Source of the DNA: Sisyra terminalis
Lineage: Eukaryota; Arthropoda; Insecta; Neuroptera; Sisyridae
Assembly: GCA_958496175.1 (NCBI GenBank)
Contig: OY292275.1
Location: forward strand, 33,805,701 to 33,869,700
Reading direction: 5' to 3'
DNA length: 64,000 nucleotides
Shown: positions 1-13,849 of the stretch, in pieces
How positions within the stretch are numbered: position 1 is the first letter of the stretch
Layout of the letters: each line of letters starts with the position of its first letter
The notes under the pieces: generated by a model
Told to the model about the DNA's origin: nothing
Seen by the model: the letters and a program-made list of their open reading frames with translations, nothing else
Database searches by the model: none
Made by a program: the position numbers and the translations under genes

Positions 1-689
1 ATTCAATTATACAAGAATCCAATGGCTTTTAGCAAGTCTTGAATTTTCGCTATCAGTAATGCTAAACATACCTTTTCATGACCTCCGTAATCTATCTACT
101 TTATCTGGTCGAATAAGTTCTAGAATCTAGCCTCTGGAAGTCTAGAAGACTAAAAGCAATTGATTACTCTCATTATGCAAGCAACAGAAAACTTAATGGG
201 CTTGACGAACATTACCTCTTCACATAATAAGGACTATTGTATAAGTAATTGAGACTAAAATTGATTATTAGATACAAAAAGTATTGTTCCATGTAGTCCC
301 TGAAATAATCGTGAAAATTATATTTACTTAAAGTTTTTCGAAATATATTAGAAATTTTTTTTATTGCAAAATGAAAATTGTCAACATTATTTAAAATAAT
401 GGAAACCAACGGATTGAAGAGAAATACGAGTATTACAACTCAAATCATATTGAATTGTGGTTTGGAGTGTACATTTTATGTGAGTCTGTGAATATGGCAC
501 ATATCCTTTGGGAATCATAAAAACCAATACAATTCGAAAATATTTATGAAAAATAAAAATGAAATATATGTACGTGTTAATTACGAATATTGTTGAACGT
601 AATTCAATAAACTGAACATTTCTAATGAAAATCATAAAGTTAAAAACTCATTACCGTTATTGTAGTAAAAGAAAAGTGTAATTTTATAA
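1..689. other. AT-rich sequence, nothing recognised
   Basis: Low-complexity AT-rich DNA with no coding homology or repeat that I recognise on either strand. If the candidate exon at 690-1036 is real, its promoter would lie here, but I see no clear core promoter. Confidence 0.5.
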
Positions 690-1036
690 ATAAGGGAAAC
701 GTGGTTTTTACGGCAGAATAATTAAGTTACATACATTTTCATGAATTGTTTGTGAAGAGTGAAGAAAAAGTCAACCAGGAGATATTATTATGGATGTTAT
801 GTGAGTGTTTGACGCATTGCGTGACTGCTAAATCGCTACTTCAGCCGTACAAACAGCGAAAACTACGAAATATTTCAGCGTGTTAATGACTCAGGTGTTT
901 TTCTGTGCCTCGACAAATAATATCACCATCAAGGAAGACGAGGTGGAAAACACTGCTATAATGTCGCTGTAGCGTGACTTATTTCGCCATGTGGCCTCAA
1001 AAGGGTGTCTACCATTTAAATCCTCCGCGAAATAAG
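690..1036 (+). other. Candidate upstream first exon with upstream ORFs
   Basis: This stretch is richer in GC and sequence complexity than its surroundings. ATG at 989 in a good context (cgccATGt) opens a 16-codon reading frame (MWPQKGVYHLNPPRNK) running directly into a donor AAATAAG|GTAAAT at 1037, phase 0, which matches the phase-0 acceptor of the Epac exon at 19650. Upstream are a 28-codon ORF at 886-972 and a 4-codon ORF at 791. A competing donor, TTAT|GTGAGT, lies near 801. Splicing 1036 to 19650 would give an Epac form lacking half of cAMP-binding domain A. There is no RNA evidence; it could equally belong to another gene or be non-coding. Confidence 0.28.
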
Positions 1037-1261
1037 GTAAATATCATTCTCCACGTAATAATGATAAATTAGAAAAAAAATCAATTTCTAAATTACACGA
1101 TCTGATTATTTTTTTTTTCACAAACATCCATTACTAATGTATTTTTATTTTCAATATGCACATATACCTACATAATACCATTTAAACATAATGCATAATG
1201 CAATTTACAGATTTAATCAACTGAAATATAATATTATTTTTTTAACACATAATTAGAAATA

Positions 1262-1300
1262 TTGAGGACTAGCTGATGCCCGCGATTTCGTCTGTGTAAC
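1262..1300 (+). repeat. Short relic of a dispersed insect repeat
   Basis: The motif CTAGCTGATGCCCGCG followed by ATTTCGTCTGTG resembles the terminal segment of retrotransposon-related repeats common in insect genomes. A similar CGCGGTTTCGCCCGTG occurs at about 38427-38443. The element boundaries are not visible. Confidence 0.35.
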
Positions 1301-1892
1301 TTAGGTGTAGATTATATTTTCTTTTTAGATTTTCTATTTGTAGTGGTACATGAAAATTTTTATTTTTCTTATTTCTTTTACGAAAAACATAATCATACTG
1401 AAAAACACTATTTTTCAACTTTAAAAAGACACATTTAATAAACTGTTGCTAAGAATAAAATAGTTGTATGTAATGATCAATTAATTTTCAAAAATATTTA
1501 TAAATATCTAAAAATAAGTAGTATATTTTTTTGCGTATACCTACGGTAAGTATACCTAACATGAACCAAATAATCCATAAATCAATCAGCATCGATGCAT
1601 AAATTAAAAATATCGTCAAATTCAATAAAGTTGGTCTTAATTATGCCTTAAGACAGTGAAAAGTTATCAAAATACTCGAGTCAAAATAACATAAGTTAAG
1701 GATCTAGATTTTTGGATATTAGTAGGAATCCCATCTCACTGTCTCGATTCCCGAATGAACCTTTTTCCCAATACTATTACCCTCCTGCAATGTACAACAC
1801 TACCGCGAAATAGAAATTTGTTCAATTGTACGAAACTCAATTCCTCCATTGTCAAGTATAATCATTGTGTAACTATACACTTGTTATTAAAA

Positions 1893-1922
1893 TATCGGAA
1901 TTTCAACATCGGAATTTCAACT
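1893..1922. repeat. 15 bp tandem duplication
   Basis: The unit ATCGGAATTTCAACA, or one base different, occurs twice in a row. This is simple slippage with no sign of function. Confidence 0.6.
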
Positions 1923-2044
1923 ATACAATTAAACCATATTGGATTGTCTCGAGTTCACCATACACGATTTGGCGTATGTCTTTTGAATTTTAAGAGCATT
2001 TTATTTTTTTTTTCATTTTATGACTTACCGTATATTTAATTCCT

Positions 2045-2905
2045 TATATGGTGTAAGTTGGCATGCAATAACGTTATACCGAAAACCGGGATACCATGCA
2101 AATTTTCTTTGGTATTCATTTTAAAAATACCGGTATCCTCGGGATTGAAGCATTGACGCTAGTTGATACACGATACGCTTGATTTGGGTAATCTCTTATG
2201 TACTTCTTAGAAATAAACGGGATCCCCTGAGGGGACTCAGGAGACTCTCCTTTACTGTAGGAAATTAGGAAAAAGATACAAATTAGGGATATAGTTCGAA
2301 CCGTTGCTTGAGTGCTTAGACGCATATTGCGAGTGTTGGCTATTAATTTTAGGCTTGTACATCATTTAATGTATAAATTTGATAAACTTCGAGTTTAAGA
2401 ACAGTAAAATATATGTATCCTAGATATGATTAAATACATATTTGTCTTGTACGTAATAATTGCTCGATTTTCAATTTTGCGAATTATGTTTTATTTTTAA
2501 ATATGTGTACATCCGCTTGTAGACGATATAAGCCTTAATTTTCATTCGTTTTTTATACGTATTAATACTGACCTTTTTATTATATACATAAACATTAGCA
2601 CCTTAAAAAATACTGCACGTAAATCACTTTCTTATTGATCACACTTGTTTTTCAGTTCCGTAATAACTTAATATAGGTAACTATTTTTAAATTATTAAAA
2701 AAATAAAATAATTGTAATGTAAGCAAATCAATTTCTTTAAATTTTACATTCTTAAGAATATTTTTTTTTTGATTAGTTGTGTTTGACATATATTTGAACC
2801 AACAAAGTTTCAGTTCAATGTTTCAGTAATACAGGTATTTTACCAGTACTACCGATTCTAAAAACGAAAAAACAGAAATACTGTTAATGAAAACTTTTAA
2901 CAGTA
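2045..2905. repeat. Possible degenerate inverted-repeat element
   Basis: The left side carries GCATGCAATAACGTTATACC and paired ACCGGGATACC and ATACCGGTATCC motifs. The right side carries, in reverse, GGGAATGCAATACTG and a GTATT-rich stretch. The arms match only in patches, so this is a weak call. The middle is AT-rich with nothing recognisable. Confidence 0.2.
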
Positions 2906-4440
2906 TTGCATTCCCTATATGTAAGTATCCGATAAAAAATGATTTTTAAAAATTCATTTTCATTTCACAATCCCTTCCACAAAAGATTAAAAGGAGGTGG
3001 CAAAGTTAATATGGGATAACAGTTGATGATTTTAAAATTTGATGCATACGGATGATGCTATTAGTTTAAACTATTCTGAGGAATTATTTAATGCACTTAA
3101 TACAACTGCTTTTATTATCCACTTATCCACAAAATGGGGGCTCCAGTAATGCTACTGCAAAATCTTGATCCACCAAAGTTATGCAAGAGAGCCAGGTTAC
3201 GTCTGAAAGTTTTCAATAAAGGTTAATTAATCAAAGAAGTGAATCAATGCTTATACCACGGACACCACTGTAAAAGGTTGCAGTTCTTCCTAAAGTTGTA
3301 TTTCGCCATGCCAATAAATAAAAAGCTCAGGATCAATCTCTAAAAGCAGTAGGAATCGATATGAGAGCGGACTGCTTCCCACATGACCAGTTTTATGTAG
3401 TCCACTCGAGAGTAAGTTCATCAAGCGACCTGGTGTTATTAGCACCTGAAGGAAAAACCTAAAATATCGTATAAGAAGAGATACTGTAAATGAGTATGTC
3501 TTTATATACTGCATCAATAGCAATTATGAAATTACGTAGACTATTAAAAATGTTATTAAACAATGTTGGTATAACCAATTGTGACTGCACTTTAATTAAT
3601 TAAAATAATTTTATTTCATTTTTTGTAAGAGTTTGCAGGTACTCCATAATTCGGTAGTTTACTGTAATAAAGAAATAACGGTTCAAAAAGCTTTAATAGA
3701 ACGAACTATCTAGTACATCTCATTATTTATTGTGCCTTTAATTCAGTTTGTTGTTTATTTTATTCTGGGTACGTTTAATTTTTCTTTTGTTGCATATTTT
3801 CATTAAAGTTGATTTATTCGGGAATTGAATTAAAATCAAAATAAAGGATGAAGCGTTGTCAGATAGTGACTTGTATAAAATAAATTATACCGATATATCT
3901 TCTTTTTAATCTGTAGAGGTTATCAAGTTAAATAGATAATATAAATTGCATTTATTTCTAATATTTTTATTCACAATATCGACTTTTTAGAATTTAAATT
4001 CAGGTATCCTTTTTAAAGTATAAAATCATTCATCAAATTTGTGACATCACAGAACACGGAAGTAGGAATCCCCAGTTAGAGGATTCTTGCTTATAGATAT
4101 TCTTCTGATTTTGTAATTTATTGATACTGCAGAACAATCGACTAACTCGATTAGATCTGCCTTACTTCAATCATAATTCGCTTGTTTAAAAAAAAAAATA
4201 AGATTCGCAACACTGCACATTGGAAAAAGATTCTAAATCTCGTTTTATTTTACTCGATTTGCTAAAGATTAATAGTATGTTAGATAGCACGTGGACAGCA
4301 GCAGACAGTAGATTTTAGTAATGTGAAGTTATCCATGATATATAGAGATCATTTTTTATCTCTAAAATTGACTTTCAAGACAAAGTACTTCATTTTACAC
4401 CATTATGGTTTTTTCTAAAGATTTACCACTGTATTTAAAA
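2906..4440. other. AT-rich sequence with one MITE fragment
   Basis: No gene is recognised. The segment at about 3807-3872 (GATTTATTCGGGAATTGAA and GCGTTGTCAGATAGTGAC) is a fragment of the GTCAAAT-type MITE seen complete at 21108-21332. Confidence 0.35.
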
Positions 4441-4446
4441 CTCAGA

Positions 4447-4583
4447 GGCTCATGTCCCTTTAAGCGCCGTCAAATATGGCGACAGTGTACTTTTATAAGC
4501 CGATTTATTCGCGAATTTAATAAAAAAAAACAAAGTAAAAATGCAATGTTGTCAGATTTAACGGTACTAAAAGGGAAATAACC
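4447..4583. mobile_element. GTCAAAT-type MITE, short copy
   Basis: It has inverted ends: GGCTCATGTCCCTTTAAG then GCCGTCAAAT on the left, and the reverse complement of TCCCTTTTAGTACCGTTAAAT on the right. The interior holds CGATTTATTCGCGAATTTAA, also present in the copy at 21108. About 137 bp; no coding capacity. Confidence 0.65.
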
Positions 4584-4745
4584 GAATTCAGTTTTTTTTC
4601 CAAATTTAAGTCAATTAGCCCTACTGCTTAAATTGATTTAAAAAAAAAATAAGAATACTGGCGGAAATCTAAAGGTTGATATGAATGCACCTTAAATTTC
4701 ATCTCTATTAATTTTTAAGTATAATTATACTTGTAATTTTAAAAG

Positions 4746-4820
4746 TTCGATACGAGGATCAAACCCAACACCTACCAGTTTTGAAGCGAACACTATGACC
4801 ACTCGGCCACCGGTAGGCTT
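4746..4820 (-). mobile_element. tRNA-derived SINE, head only
   Basis: On the minus strand it carries a perfect A box (TGGCCGAGTGG) and, about 35 nt on, a B box (GGGTTTGATCCTCG), spaced as in a tRNA gene. The same head occurs at 24731, 32944 and 53663. The region cannot form a normal acceptor stem, so it is a SINE head rather than a tRNA gene. Confidence 0.7.
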
Positions 4821-6526
4821 TGGCTTTTATTATTCTTGATTAAAATCTCAAAAAATATAACTTTGTATCAATCTTAATTCTAGAAAATAATAGAAACATT
4901 CACCTTTATAATATATAAAATTTCAATTTATAATAATTTTTCATTTTATTAAGTTTTCAAACTATTCAATTTAGAGCCAATATTTTCACTCATGAATAGA
5001 TAGATTATATGATAGATTACATCCTTAAGATAGTTATAAATGGATAACAATTTATGTCTTAGATAGATCCTACACATTCTTAGATAAAAAAATATGCATA
5101 TTTTGTCCATTCTCCGGAAAAAAGTTATCTGAAAGAAAAATGTCACTAGTTAGATGTGGAAAAACCGGTCTTCAGTAGAATCCACGAATTTTAAAATCTC
5201 CAAAATTGTGAAATATGAAAATTTTATTATCGACATATTCAAAAAAAACTTTAAATTAAAATCACTTATTCTATTATGGGTTGGCTACGTCTTATGGCTT
5301 CTTCTTTCTTTGAGTCATTTTTATAATTATTATTCTTATAAGAAAGTATACCTACATAATTATCTATGTTAATATAGAAAATAAAATACAAATTGATAAG
5401 TGATAAGTGATAATGTTCAAACAAATTGAAATAGTTTTCATAATCTATTTTCATTTTTATTTTTAAAGAGAAATTTATTGTATCGATAAAAACATTACAG
5501 CTTAAACATTTTAATACATCAGGTCAGCTTGTCTTAACTTGACTTGCTTCTTTGAAAACCAAATTTTGTAATTCTATTTTTGCTATAAATAATTTATATG
5601 CTTTCGATATTCAACATTAAGATATTCGAGAAAAACCGCCGCATCAGTTTCGGTTTGGCCGCATATTTGTGAATAATAAATGGAACGTGATTGAATAAAA
5701 TAGTAGCATGAATATGCCATTAATATTGGTATTAGAATATTTTATAGATCCAAACAATGGATATAGAGCAATACATTTGTTAATATTAATTGATTACATC
5801 CGATGAATAACAATAAACGCTAATTTCGATTTGGTATCCCGCAAATAGGAATTAGGATTTTTATTTTATTTTTTTTTTTAGATTTGAATCAAATGTACGA
5901 CAAAACTATATGACAGAATAACATTACTCAGATTTCATATTAAATAGATGTTTAAAATAAAAGAAAGACAATGAAAAAGGTATACAAAAAATTATAAAAA
6001 TGGTAGATTTATGAGACAAATTGTTCAATATTGATACTTTATTTGATTGATTAATAATGTAATTTATTATAGCTGTGTAGTACACTACTTTTTTGACATG
6101 AAGCTATGTAAAGAACACCAAATTTTCAAGAAAACAAAAAAAAAACTAACCAGAACCTTAAATGTGTATAAATTAGTTGGCTCAAATATTTTTCTTTGCT
6201 TTCTTAACTAAAAATTGCAATAATTGCCCATGGTTGAGCACAATTATAATTTATGAAAAAATCGACACTTTCCACGCATATAAATATATTTTTTTCAGAT
6301 TTAAAAGTTAGTGAAACAGGAATATTTTTATTTTTTATAATTAAAATTTTTACAACCGAAACTTCAACTCTAGAAATTTTAAATAACCAATAAAAATAGC
6401 CAATAAATAACCAATAGGCTTTGACTACTATTAGAAATAGTTTTATCTTATTTATTTGAATATAAAATGCAAATTAGGTTAATACTTTTGAGAACTTATA
6501 TTTACGATAAAAATCAGTAAAAAAAT
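4821..6526. other. AT-rich sequence, nothing recognised
   Basis: No coding similarity, RNA gene or clear repeat was found. A short GATAAGT repeat occurs at 5395-5413. Confidence 0.5.
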
Positions 6527-6671
6527 CAAGATCAAGGTGACTGCTTCAAAACCGGTAAGTGTTGGGTTCAATCCTCGATTCGAACAAATTTTGAATCCTT
6601 CTCGAATTCGGATTTTTATTAGCCCTAGAGTCGCTAAAGACCTTAGTAGTTATATAGCGACGGTAAATAAC
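6527..6671 (+). mobile_element. tRNA-derived SINE, lacking the first part of the head
   Basis: It carries the B-box part (GTTGGGTTCAATCCTCG), the middle segment with CTCGAATTCGGATTTTTATT, and the conserved 3' module CCTAGAGTCGCTAAAGACC through CGACGGTAAATAAC. It ends directly before the THAP element copy at 6690. Confidence 0.75.
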
Positions 6672-6689
6672 AATTTAGGAAAAAAAAAA

Positions 6690-6975
6690 TCGTGGCATAT
6701 GGGGATTTTTAACATGGCGTGGATAAAGTGACGTCACACCAAAGTAAACAACAAGCGACTGAAAGCATATTTACATAATTATTGAAATTTGTTGCACTAA
6801 TAACAGTCTTCAAATGTTATGTAGTATTGCAGTGAAGTATATTGATTATAACTTCGGAAATATTATTCGAATCCTAAAACAAATCTATTATCTAAAAAAA
6901 TGGTTAAGTTTTACTGATCGAGACCCTAACAGCTCATTTGATAATCCAGATGTTTATAGATCATTTTTAAAAAAA
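6690..6975 (+). mobile_element. THAP-coding (P-superfamily-like) element, partial copy
   Basis: This is homologous to each arm of the foldback element at 48984-49777: it shares AACATGGCGTGGAT, GTGACGTCAC, AAAGTAAACAACAAG, CTGAAAGCA and a downstream coding relic. One frame reads KKWLSFTDRDPNSSFDNP, which fits the middle of a THAP zinc-finger domain. Frameshifts and stops break it, so it is a dead fragment. Confidence 0.6.
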
Positions 6976-9900
6976 TTATTTTATTATTTTATTTTTAAAA
7001 AAAAAACACATTTCATTATAACAATAAATAAAATATGTTTTTAGGACGACAATAATTCGTATCATATTTAAATATAATCAAAACGTATACTCATATGAAA
7101 AAATAATTAATTCCTTTTCCAATAATGAAAAAGAAAATCAACAAGTACGATTAAAATTTACAAATATCTATAACAGTATGCTACGTTTTTTTAATTATTT
7201 AAAAGATAAACACGCAAAACTAGATATTATAAATTCGTATTTTTAATTTGAGGACATGTGTATTTTAATCTTTAACCTTTCTTTTATAAAAAAAAAATCA
7301 TATATTTTCTTATAATTTATACATGTTTATATAAAACGGTTTACTTTAAGTTGTTAAGTTCACGTAGAAAATTTATGAATTTTTCTTGTAGTTTTCTTAA
7401 ACCGAAGTACAAAATGTTTTGTTCGTTTTGCTTCTAACAAAAAAGTTTCCAAATTTTCTCCGAACTTTATGAACATATATTAAAGGAAAGAAGAAAGGAC
7501 AAAATTAAACAGTTGAAACATAAGTCACGTAATTGTCGTATGGAGTAATTAACGTGAATAAATATAAAATTCAACTTTTGAAAAAAAAAGGCACACGAGG
7601 TACAAAGGTGTGATCATTATTATAAAATGGAAACTGTTACTTTTTAAAAAAATGGATTACATTTTCTTGTGTCAAGTATCAGAGGATCAGACAGCTTGTA
7701 ATGAGAGACAACAACACAATTTAAACTGACATCAAATTCAATCTTGCAAGATGAGATCTTGTAATATGCAAAGATCGAATTGATTAATAATTTACAAGGT
7801 ACGATGTAAATATATGAACTAACCCATCAACAGACAACGCGCCCCTATTTACTTAACTAATTGAAATGCACCGTCATATATTATATGATACAGGCAATGT
7901 GGATTTCACGTATCTTTACATCCCTACCGTGTTGAAGGTATAATATATATTTACAACTACCACGTCTAGTTAATAACGACTGATTAAGTTCTAGCTAACA
8001 TTAATGCTACCTTAGTCAAAGCACTATTGAAAAACTAAACACTTTTGTCTAAATCTCGGTCGGTTCAGGTCAAATGCAACATCAATTATCGAACTTAGCC
8101 GTCTAATATTCTCCCAATTGCATCCCTTTACAAATGCAATATACACATTTAATAGTTATTGTTCAACCGCTATTATCATGCTCCATTGTTATTACAATCG
8201 GCTTGGACATTGATTGCACGACTGAATGATTTGTTTAATACATGATGAGCAACTTGAGCTGTTATTCAAACAGTTCAATTACATTAGAAATGATTTACAT
8301 AATCGACATAATCATAATCGTTGTGAACTTTAACTTCTGTAATTAACGCGGATATATCATAAAACATATATAATCCGGCTTTTAAAAGCTCTCGCATGTT
8401 TAAATAAATTATTAACGAACTAATTATATAGGTACGTTTTGTTATTCTTACATAATCATAGTAATCTAGAATAAACCGCTCATACCATTGCTATACCTGT
8501 GACAAAATACAATATTTTAAATAAAATAAGGTATTTCTATGAACAAAAAACGGTGAAATTTTTCGATATAAAAACGATACATAGATGGATTTATTGCTAC
8601 AATTCATTTTCATATTTCATATTCTTTGTCTAGACCTCAATATATTTCACATTATAAATTTATAAGAAATATGAGTTTTGTTTGAACTTTTTTTTCTTAG
8701 AAATATTAAATAAGAAACTGTTATAGACTGATTTAAATCGCAAAGATATTTTTTTTTACATAAAAAATGTTAACATTGCAGACATTATAATAAATTGGAT
8801 TTAATAATAAATTGTATAACATACAATTGATTCTGTCTACATAATGCACTCACGTAAGTGAAACGATGCATTGAAGGTAACTGCAGTGGTATCTATAAAT
8901 ATACTCTTAATGAAAACATTTGCAGTACAAAATGCATTAACTAAGATATCCTCTTGTTCATGTAAGCTGCACATTTCATTAAATATTTGTTACGAAAATA
9001 AGTTTTTTTTTACATATAAGGTATCAATACAGTAATATAATAATATATATTATTTGCTAATATAATGGTGCTTCCCTATGGAGTCAAATGGAGTCAAAAT
9101 ATCAAAAGTCCGAACGGCATACGCTTTTTCACATTATACATATACATAATAACAAACCCAGATCATAGTTCTCTTTTCTGTCACTAGCAGCGCAAATATT
9201 CAAAACGAACGTAAGGTTACGTCAAGGTTTACAAATTACAAACACAAGTTGCTCCGTTTGAAAAAAATGGCGTCATTTGAAGTGTTTTGAAATCACTCTG
9301 AATAAATATACGTATGGCATAGTGATTGAAAAATTGGTACAATTGGTATTTTAGTTTAAACCATTGAAATTTTGTAACCAAAGTAACACTTTAACTGACT
9401 TTAACTTTGAATAATTTAAAAAAAAAATAAGCGCCAACTTCAAAATCATACATTTTGATTTTTGATTGATATATTGATATATTGTTGTCACTGCTACAAA
9501 CAATTATAAATTTAAATTCCTTCTGAACACGTCACTTTTTTAAATAATCTGATTGGTTTTGAGCTATGAGAGTTATGAGTTATGAGGGCACCTGTGTATT
9601 TTATAAACCTTAAGGCTGCGTAAGGTTTTAAGGTATTGCAATCTTCCAATGCATGATGGAAAATTGTAAAAATGGGACACCGTCATATTGTTTGCAGTAT
9701 TAACTTAAACCAAAACTATTCTGTAAGACAATTAAGGTTACATAAGTTAGTACTCCAAACACTCTTATGTAGCGCCATATCTTGGCACATTTCCCATCGG
9801 GATTAGAATTTATAGTTTCGAGTAACAACGACCCGTGTAATGATTCAAACGCATACTTTGTGAAATGTAGCGTGCTCTATCGGTATTAGACCTCAAATTG
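6976..9900. other. AT-rich sequence, nothing recognised
   Basis: No gene was found on either strand. It contains a short tandem duplication (TGGAGTCAAA twice) at about 9078-9097. The stretch 9100-9860 has more GC than average and may be an old repeat, but I cannot assign it. Confidence 0.45.
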
Positions 9901-10460
9901 ATACCATTTTTTTAACATAACGTTTGGACTTCTTGTATTTATACTCCGTGGATAAGTCTGTGGCAAGCAAAAGTATTCCCATTGGTACATCCTCCTAGTT
10001 TGCATCAGGATATCTTTCTGCTAGTTTTTGTGGTAGCTTTTTTTTTGAATCTTTTGTCCATGTTAGTATTCAGTAGAGACGAGATTGTTGAATTGGTGTG
10101 ACTTGACATTTTTCTTTATAGTGCATCTGGCTTCTGAACTTCGGCATTTCTTTTATGGGGACTACCTTTAGATTCTTGTTTAGAGTGTTATTTTTTACAT
10201 AATACGATGCATTAGCCATCACTCGAATTATTCGGATAATCTTCGACTAGATTCGCTGAAGCTCTGCGGTACTTGAGATGCTCGCACAGGTCTATAGATC
10301 AATCCCCATATTATCAAATTGGCATAGTTATTGTTTTCTAGAGTATTAGTTTTTTTTCCAACGATAATTTTTACTTTAATTCCATCAGCCAGTATAATTG
10401 AGTAAATCATTACAGAACTTGAGTGCGTTTCCTTGTTATATGCAGTCTCCAGGTGAGCCT
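9900..10460 (-). other. Unassigned higher-complexity segment
   Basis: The base composition is less AT-biased than its surroundings. A minus-strand frame around 10228-10330 reads LIIWGLIYRPVRASQVPQ, protein-like, but I cannot place it in a family, and the flanking frames are broken by stops. It may be a decayed transposon. Confidence 0.2.
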
Positions 10461-13400
10461 TTTGTCGAGGTGGTATTAAGCTGATTCGCGCTCATTGATT
10501 TTCCGACTTTCAGAATTACTGCTACACAGTTTTCTTTTCTGATCGCAAAGTTTACCAAACACGATGTTATTTCGTTTATTCAGATCTTTATCTTTTCTGC
10601 CCAAGATTCTGATTCTTATTTCTGAAGTACAATAACAATGTGGTTGAATTATCGAAGGTAAAATGCAATCTTACCACAGCTGTGTACCTTTTATCACCAA
10701 TTTTGAATTAAAACAATAAAAATGATAGAATCGCTTTGTCAGTAAAGTCCATATGGTGGTAAAAGTAGAAAATAGAAGATTAAAAATATCCGCTTTAAGT
10801 ATAAGCGTTGGAAGTAACGATAGCATAGACTTTCTATTGTCAACATGAAATAGTGGCTTCTTTCCTAACATCAAGCTTATTTCCAGAACCACTAAAATCA
10901 TCCAGACAAGTAGAATTATGTCATGTATTATATACCTAGTATACCTTGTTAGCTTCTCTTAACCGAAAGTTTTTAAAATTGAGCGCAGTGTCACAAAAAA
11001 TATGCATTATTTTTTTTCATTCTTTTTTTAAATTTTTTATATTATGTAACCCTATACAGGTAATAAATATATTTTAACAGAAGACGATGTATCTGAAACT
11101 AAATTAAAATTTACAGTTGTAAAAAACCATCACCAAAGGAAGTTCATTTTATGATATTTAATTATTATAAATTAGTGTCTGAGAACAAATTTTATAAAAT
11201 GGAGATTGACAATTGTTCAGTTTTTGTTTATTTTATATCATTTGAATTTTATATTATATAAAAATTTTTTTAAATCCACTATTTTATATTTCCAAATAAG
11301 GCCATTACATTTTATTAGTAAGTATCTGATTTATTTTATTTGTTAAAAATTCAACAAAAAAAAAATAATACACTTTTCTCAAAATGTTCGATACATTCAT
11401 TGTAAAGCAATTTCAAATCTATTTTTGAATTTGAATTTTCCATACGTCTTTTCGTCTTTAAAATTTTAGGGTTTCAAGAAGCTTTTTCGCCCTTAAAATC
11501 GTGCTGCTTTAGGCCCAAGCCTCACAAGCCTAAGCGTAAATCCATCATTGGATAGAACATTTCTTTAAGATAACTATGTAATAGACAAAAATTTATTGGT
11601 TAGATAAATCCTACTCATTTATCTTAAACACATCAATATTGTTAGGTGAAAATTCGCATGTTTTCTGTATGTTCTGGATAAAATGTTATATTTTTTAATA
11701 CAAATATCCCTATATTAATGTTAATGTGAAAAGGATCCATAGAAAGTTGTCATACTCAAAACCAATAGTATAAGAAAAGATTGAAATAATTCATATACTA
11801 TTTATTTTTCGTCATTTGAGAGTTTCTAACAAGTTTTTTTTTTACACTGAACGAAATTTTATTGATTTCTCACATCCGCTTGCTTATTACATCTCATACT
11901 TATATTTTGAATTGCCAACTTTGTCATTGAAAACGGTGCATTAAACTCCTAATGGTAAGGGTTTCATTGTAACAGAAACGTGCAAATCTTAAAATTCTTA
12001 TGATTAATTGTCCCGTTTAAAACGTGCATATTAATTTCTTAGAATTAAAAGTAAAAGGGAATCATATTTCTTGTTTGATTTAATTGTAGGTATACAAAAT
12101 CCCAATTTCAATTAAAATTAATTGTTTTTGTTAGACATTATATTTGTGTAGTGAAAATTAATGTTTAAAATACAAATTTAACAGCATATCGTTATTTGAA
12201 TTTTTAGAACCCTTTAATTATTTCTTTAATGCCTTATAAGTATGAAATAAAAATAAAAATAGAAAAATCATCGTGAAAATAACGATATAGATATATAATT
12301 TAGTTTGCATCTAATCAATCATTATATAGAAGAAACTATATGATTTGTTATGATAAAAATGACACAATATACATTAATTACCAATATTTTTGCTAAGCTC
12401 AAAATAAAATCTAATAAATCATTTTTAATTATGCTGTCTAACGAAACCTCATAGTTTGACTAATTTACTAATGTACAAAAAAGTTAGTTTCTTTGGTACA
12501 TTTTTAAATGGATTTTATATAATGAATAAAAATTTTTTTAGATCCTTACTTAACATTTTTTATGATAAGTTTTTGGAATTTTTCGTTATTTCATTTTCAT
12601 ATTTTTAATACAAGACGACCTTAATTTTTTTTTTTCATTAATTTTCTTTGAAAGGCTAAGGGTGGGATTTTCACATCAAGTTAGTGACATTAATCTTTCA
12701 TATAAAATTTTATCTAGAAGATAGAGAAAATATACGTATTTTCACCGAAAAATAGTGATATATGTAGGGTTTATCTAACATACATTTTTACCTACTCAAT
12801 AGCTATCTTAAGGATATGGTTTGTTTGGTTTATTTATCTTTGTGTAATGTTGCTTTACCAAAATTTTACGAAACGCTTCGCATTTGAAGTGAATATTTTT
12901 TAACATTTTTTTTAGTAGTACCATTTGGCAGAGTAGCACACTAGCTGATGAATATGAACTATCAGAAAAGAAAAACAATTTACCGCTCAAATTTATTTAA
13001 AATTGACCAACGAAATTTGAATATTGGCGTCAAAAATAACGAACTCATGAGGAGAATCTCATTTCCTGAAATTTTGTCAAAATTTGTGCAAAATGATCTT
13101 TTTATCAAAATAAGTCTGACACATTTTTCAGAGTTTCACAAAAAAATACGAAAATCCCCAGATACATTGTTGAACTTAATTAACAGGTCTCAATTTCGTA
13201 ATAAGGGACTCTCAAAACTCCGTAACATGTATTTTAGATTCATTTTGTTGGAAATTTGAGAACAACTTAAGATGAAATTCCCAGGTCCCTTGATACGTCT
13301 AGGAAATTAAGGGCCCTTACATTCGTGTTGTTCAACCGGTTTTGTGCACTTTTTGCAGAAAATTAATAATCCATTTATCACCTCAACATTATTTTGTCAA

Positions 13401-13845
13401 TAAAACCATTTTCTCGCTGCACAAATGCAATAATCCGATTCTATAGAACAAAAAGTCGTAATATAATTTATAAATGATTTTTTGAGCTTGATAAAAAAAA
13501 CATCTCAATCCGATTTACCACTTTTTTTTAGTAGTTAGATGTTAGATTGATACGACTATACGTAGTATTTTTCCATCTTGATAGTTGTCTGCATCGTGGA
13601 TTGTATTTTACTTATATTTTTATAATTATTATAGAATCAAAATATTTCGTAAAGAACCGCATAGATTTAATTCCTCAATATTCTCATCTATGAATTCAAA
13701 TAAAAATTTTATCGATGCCTTTGAACAGTTTCTTCAGTATATAGTTTACATTTGGTCAATATGTTATAAAACAATTTTGCTTGAATTTATGTTTATCGAA
13801 TTTATTTTGTAGGTTATAATTCATAAATTTGGCTACATTTTTTAT
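10461..13845. other. AT-rich sequence with one hAT-like end
   Basis: On the minus strand from about 11538 the sequence starts CAATGATGGATTTACGC then TTAGGCTTGTGAGGC, resembling hAT terminal repeats (CAGTGGCGGATTTA type). The other end was not found. The 103-codon frame at 12948-13259 has no recognisable similarity and such a length can arise by chance here. Confidence 0.4.
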
Positions 13846-13849
13846 TAAT

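Noticed and set aside
12948..13259. A 103-codon open frame on the plus strand
   Set aside because: No family resemblance, ordinary AT-rich composition, no splice or promoter context. With this composition one or two frames of such length are expected by chance in 64 kb.
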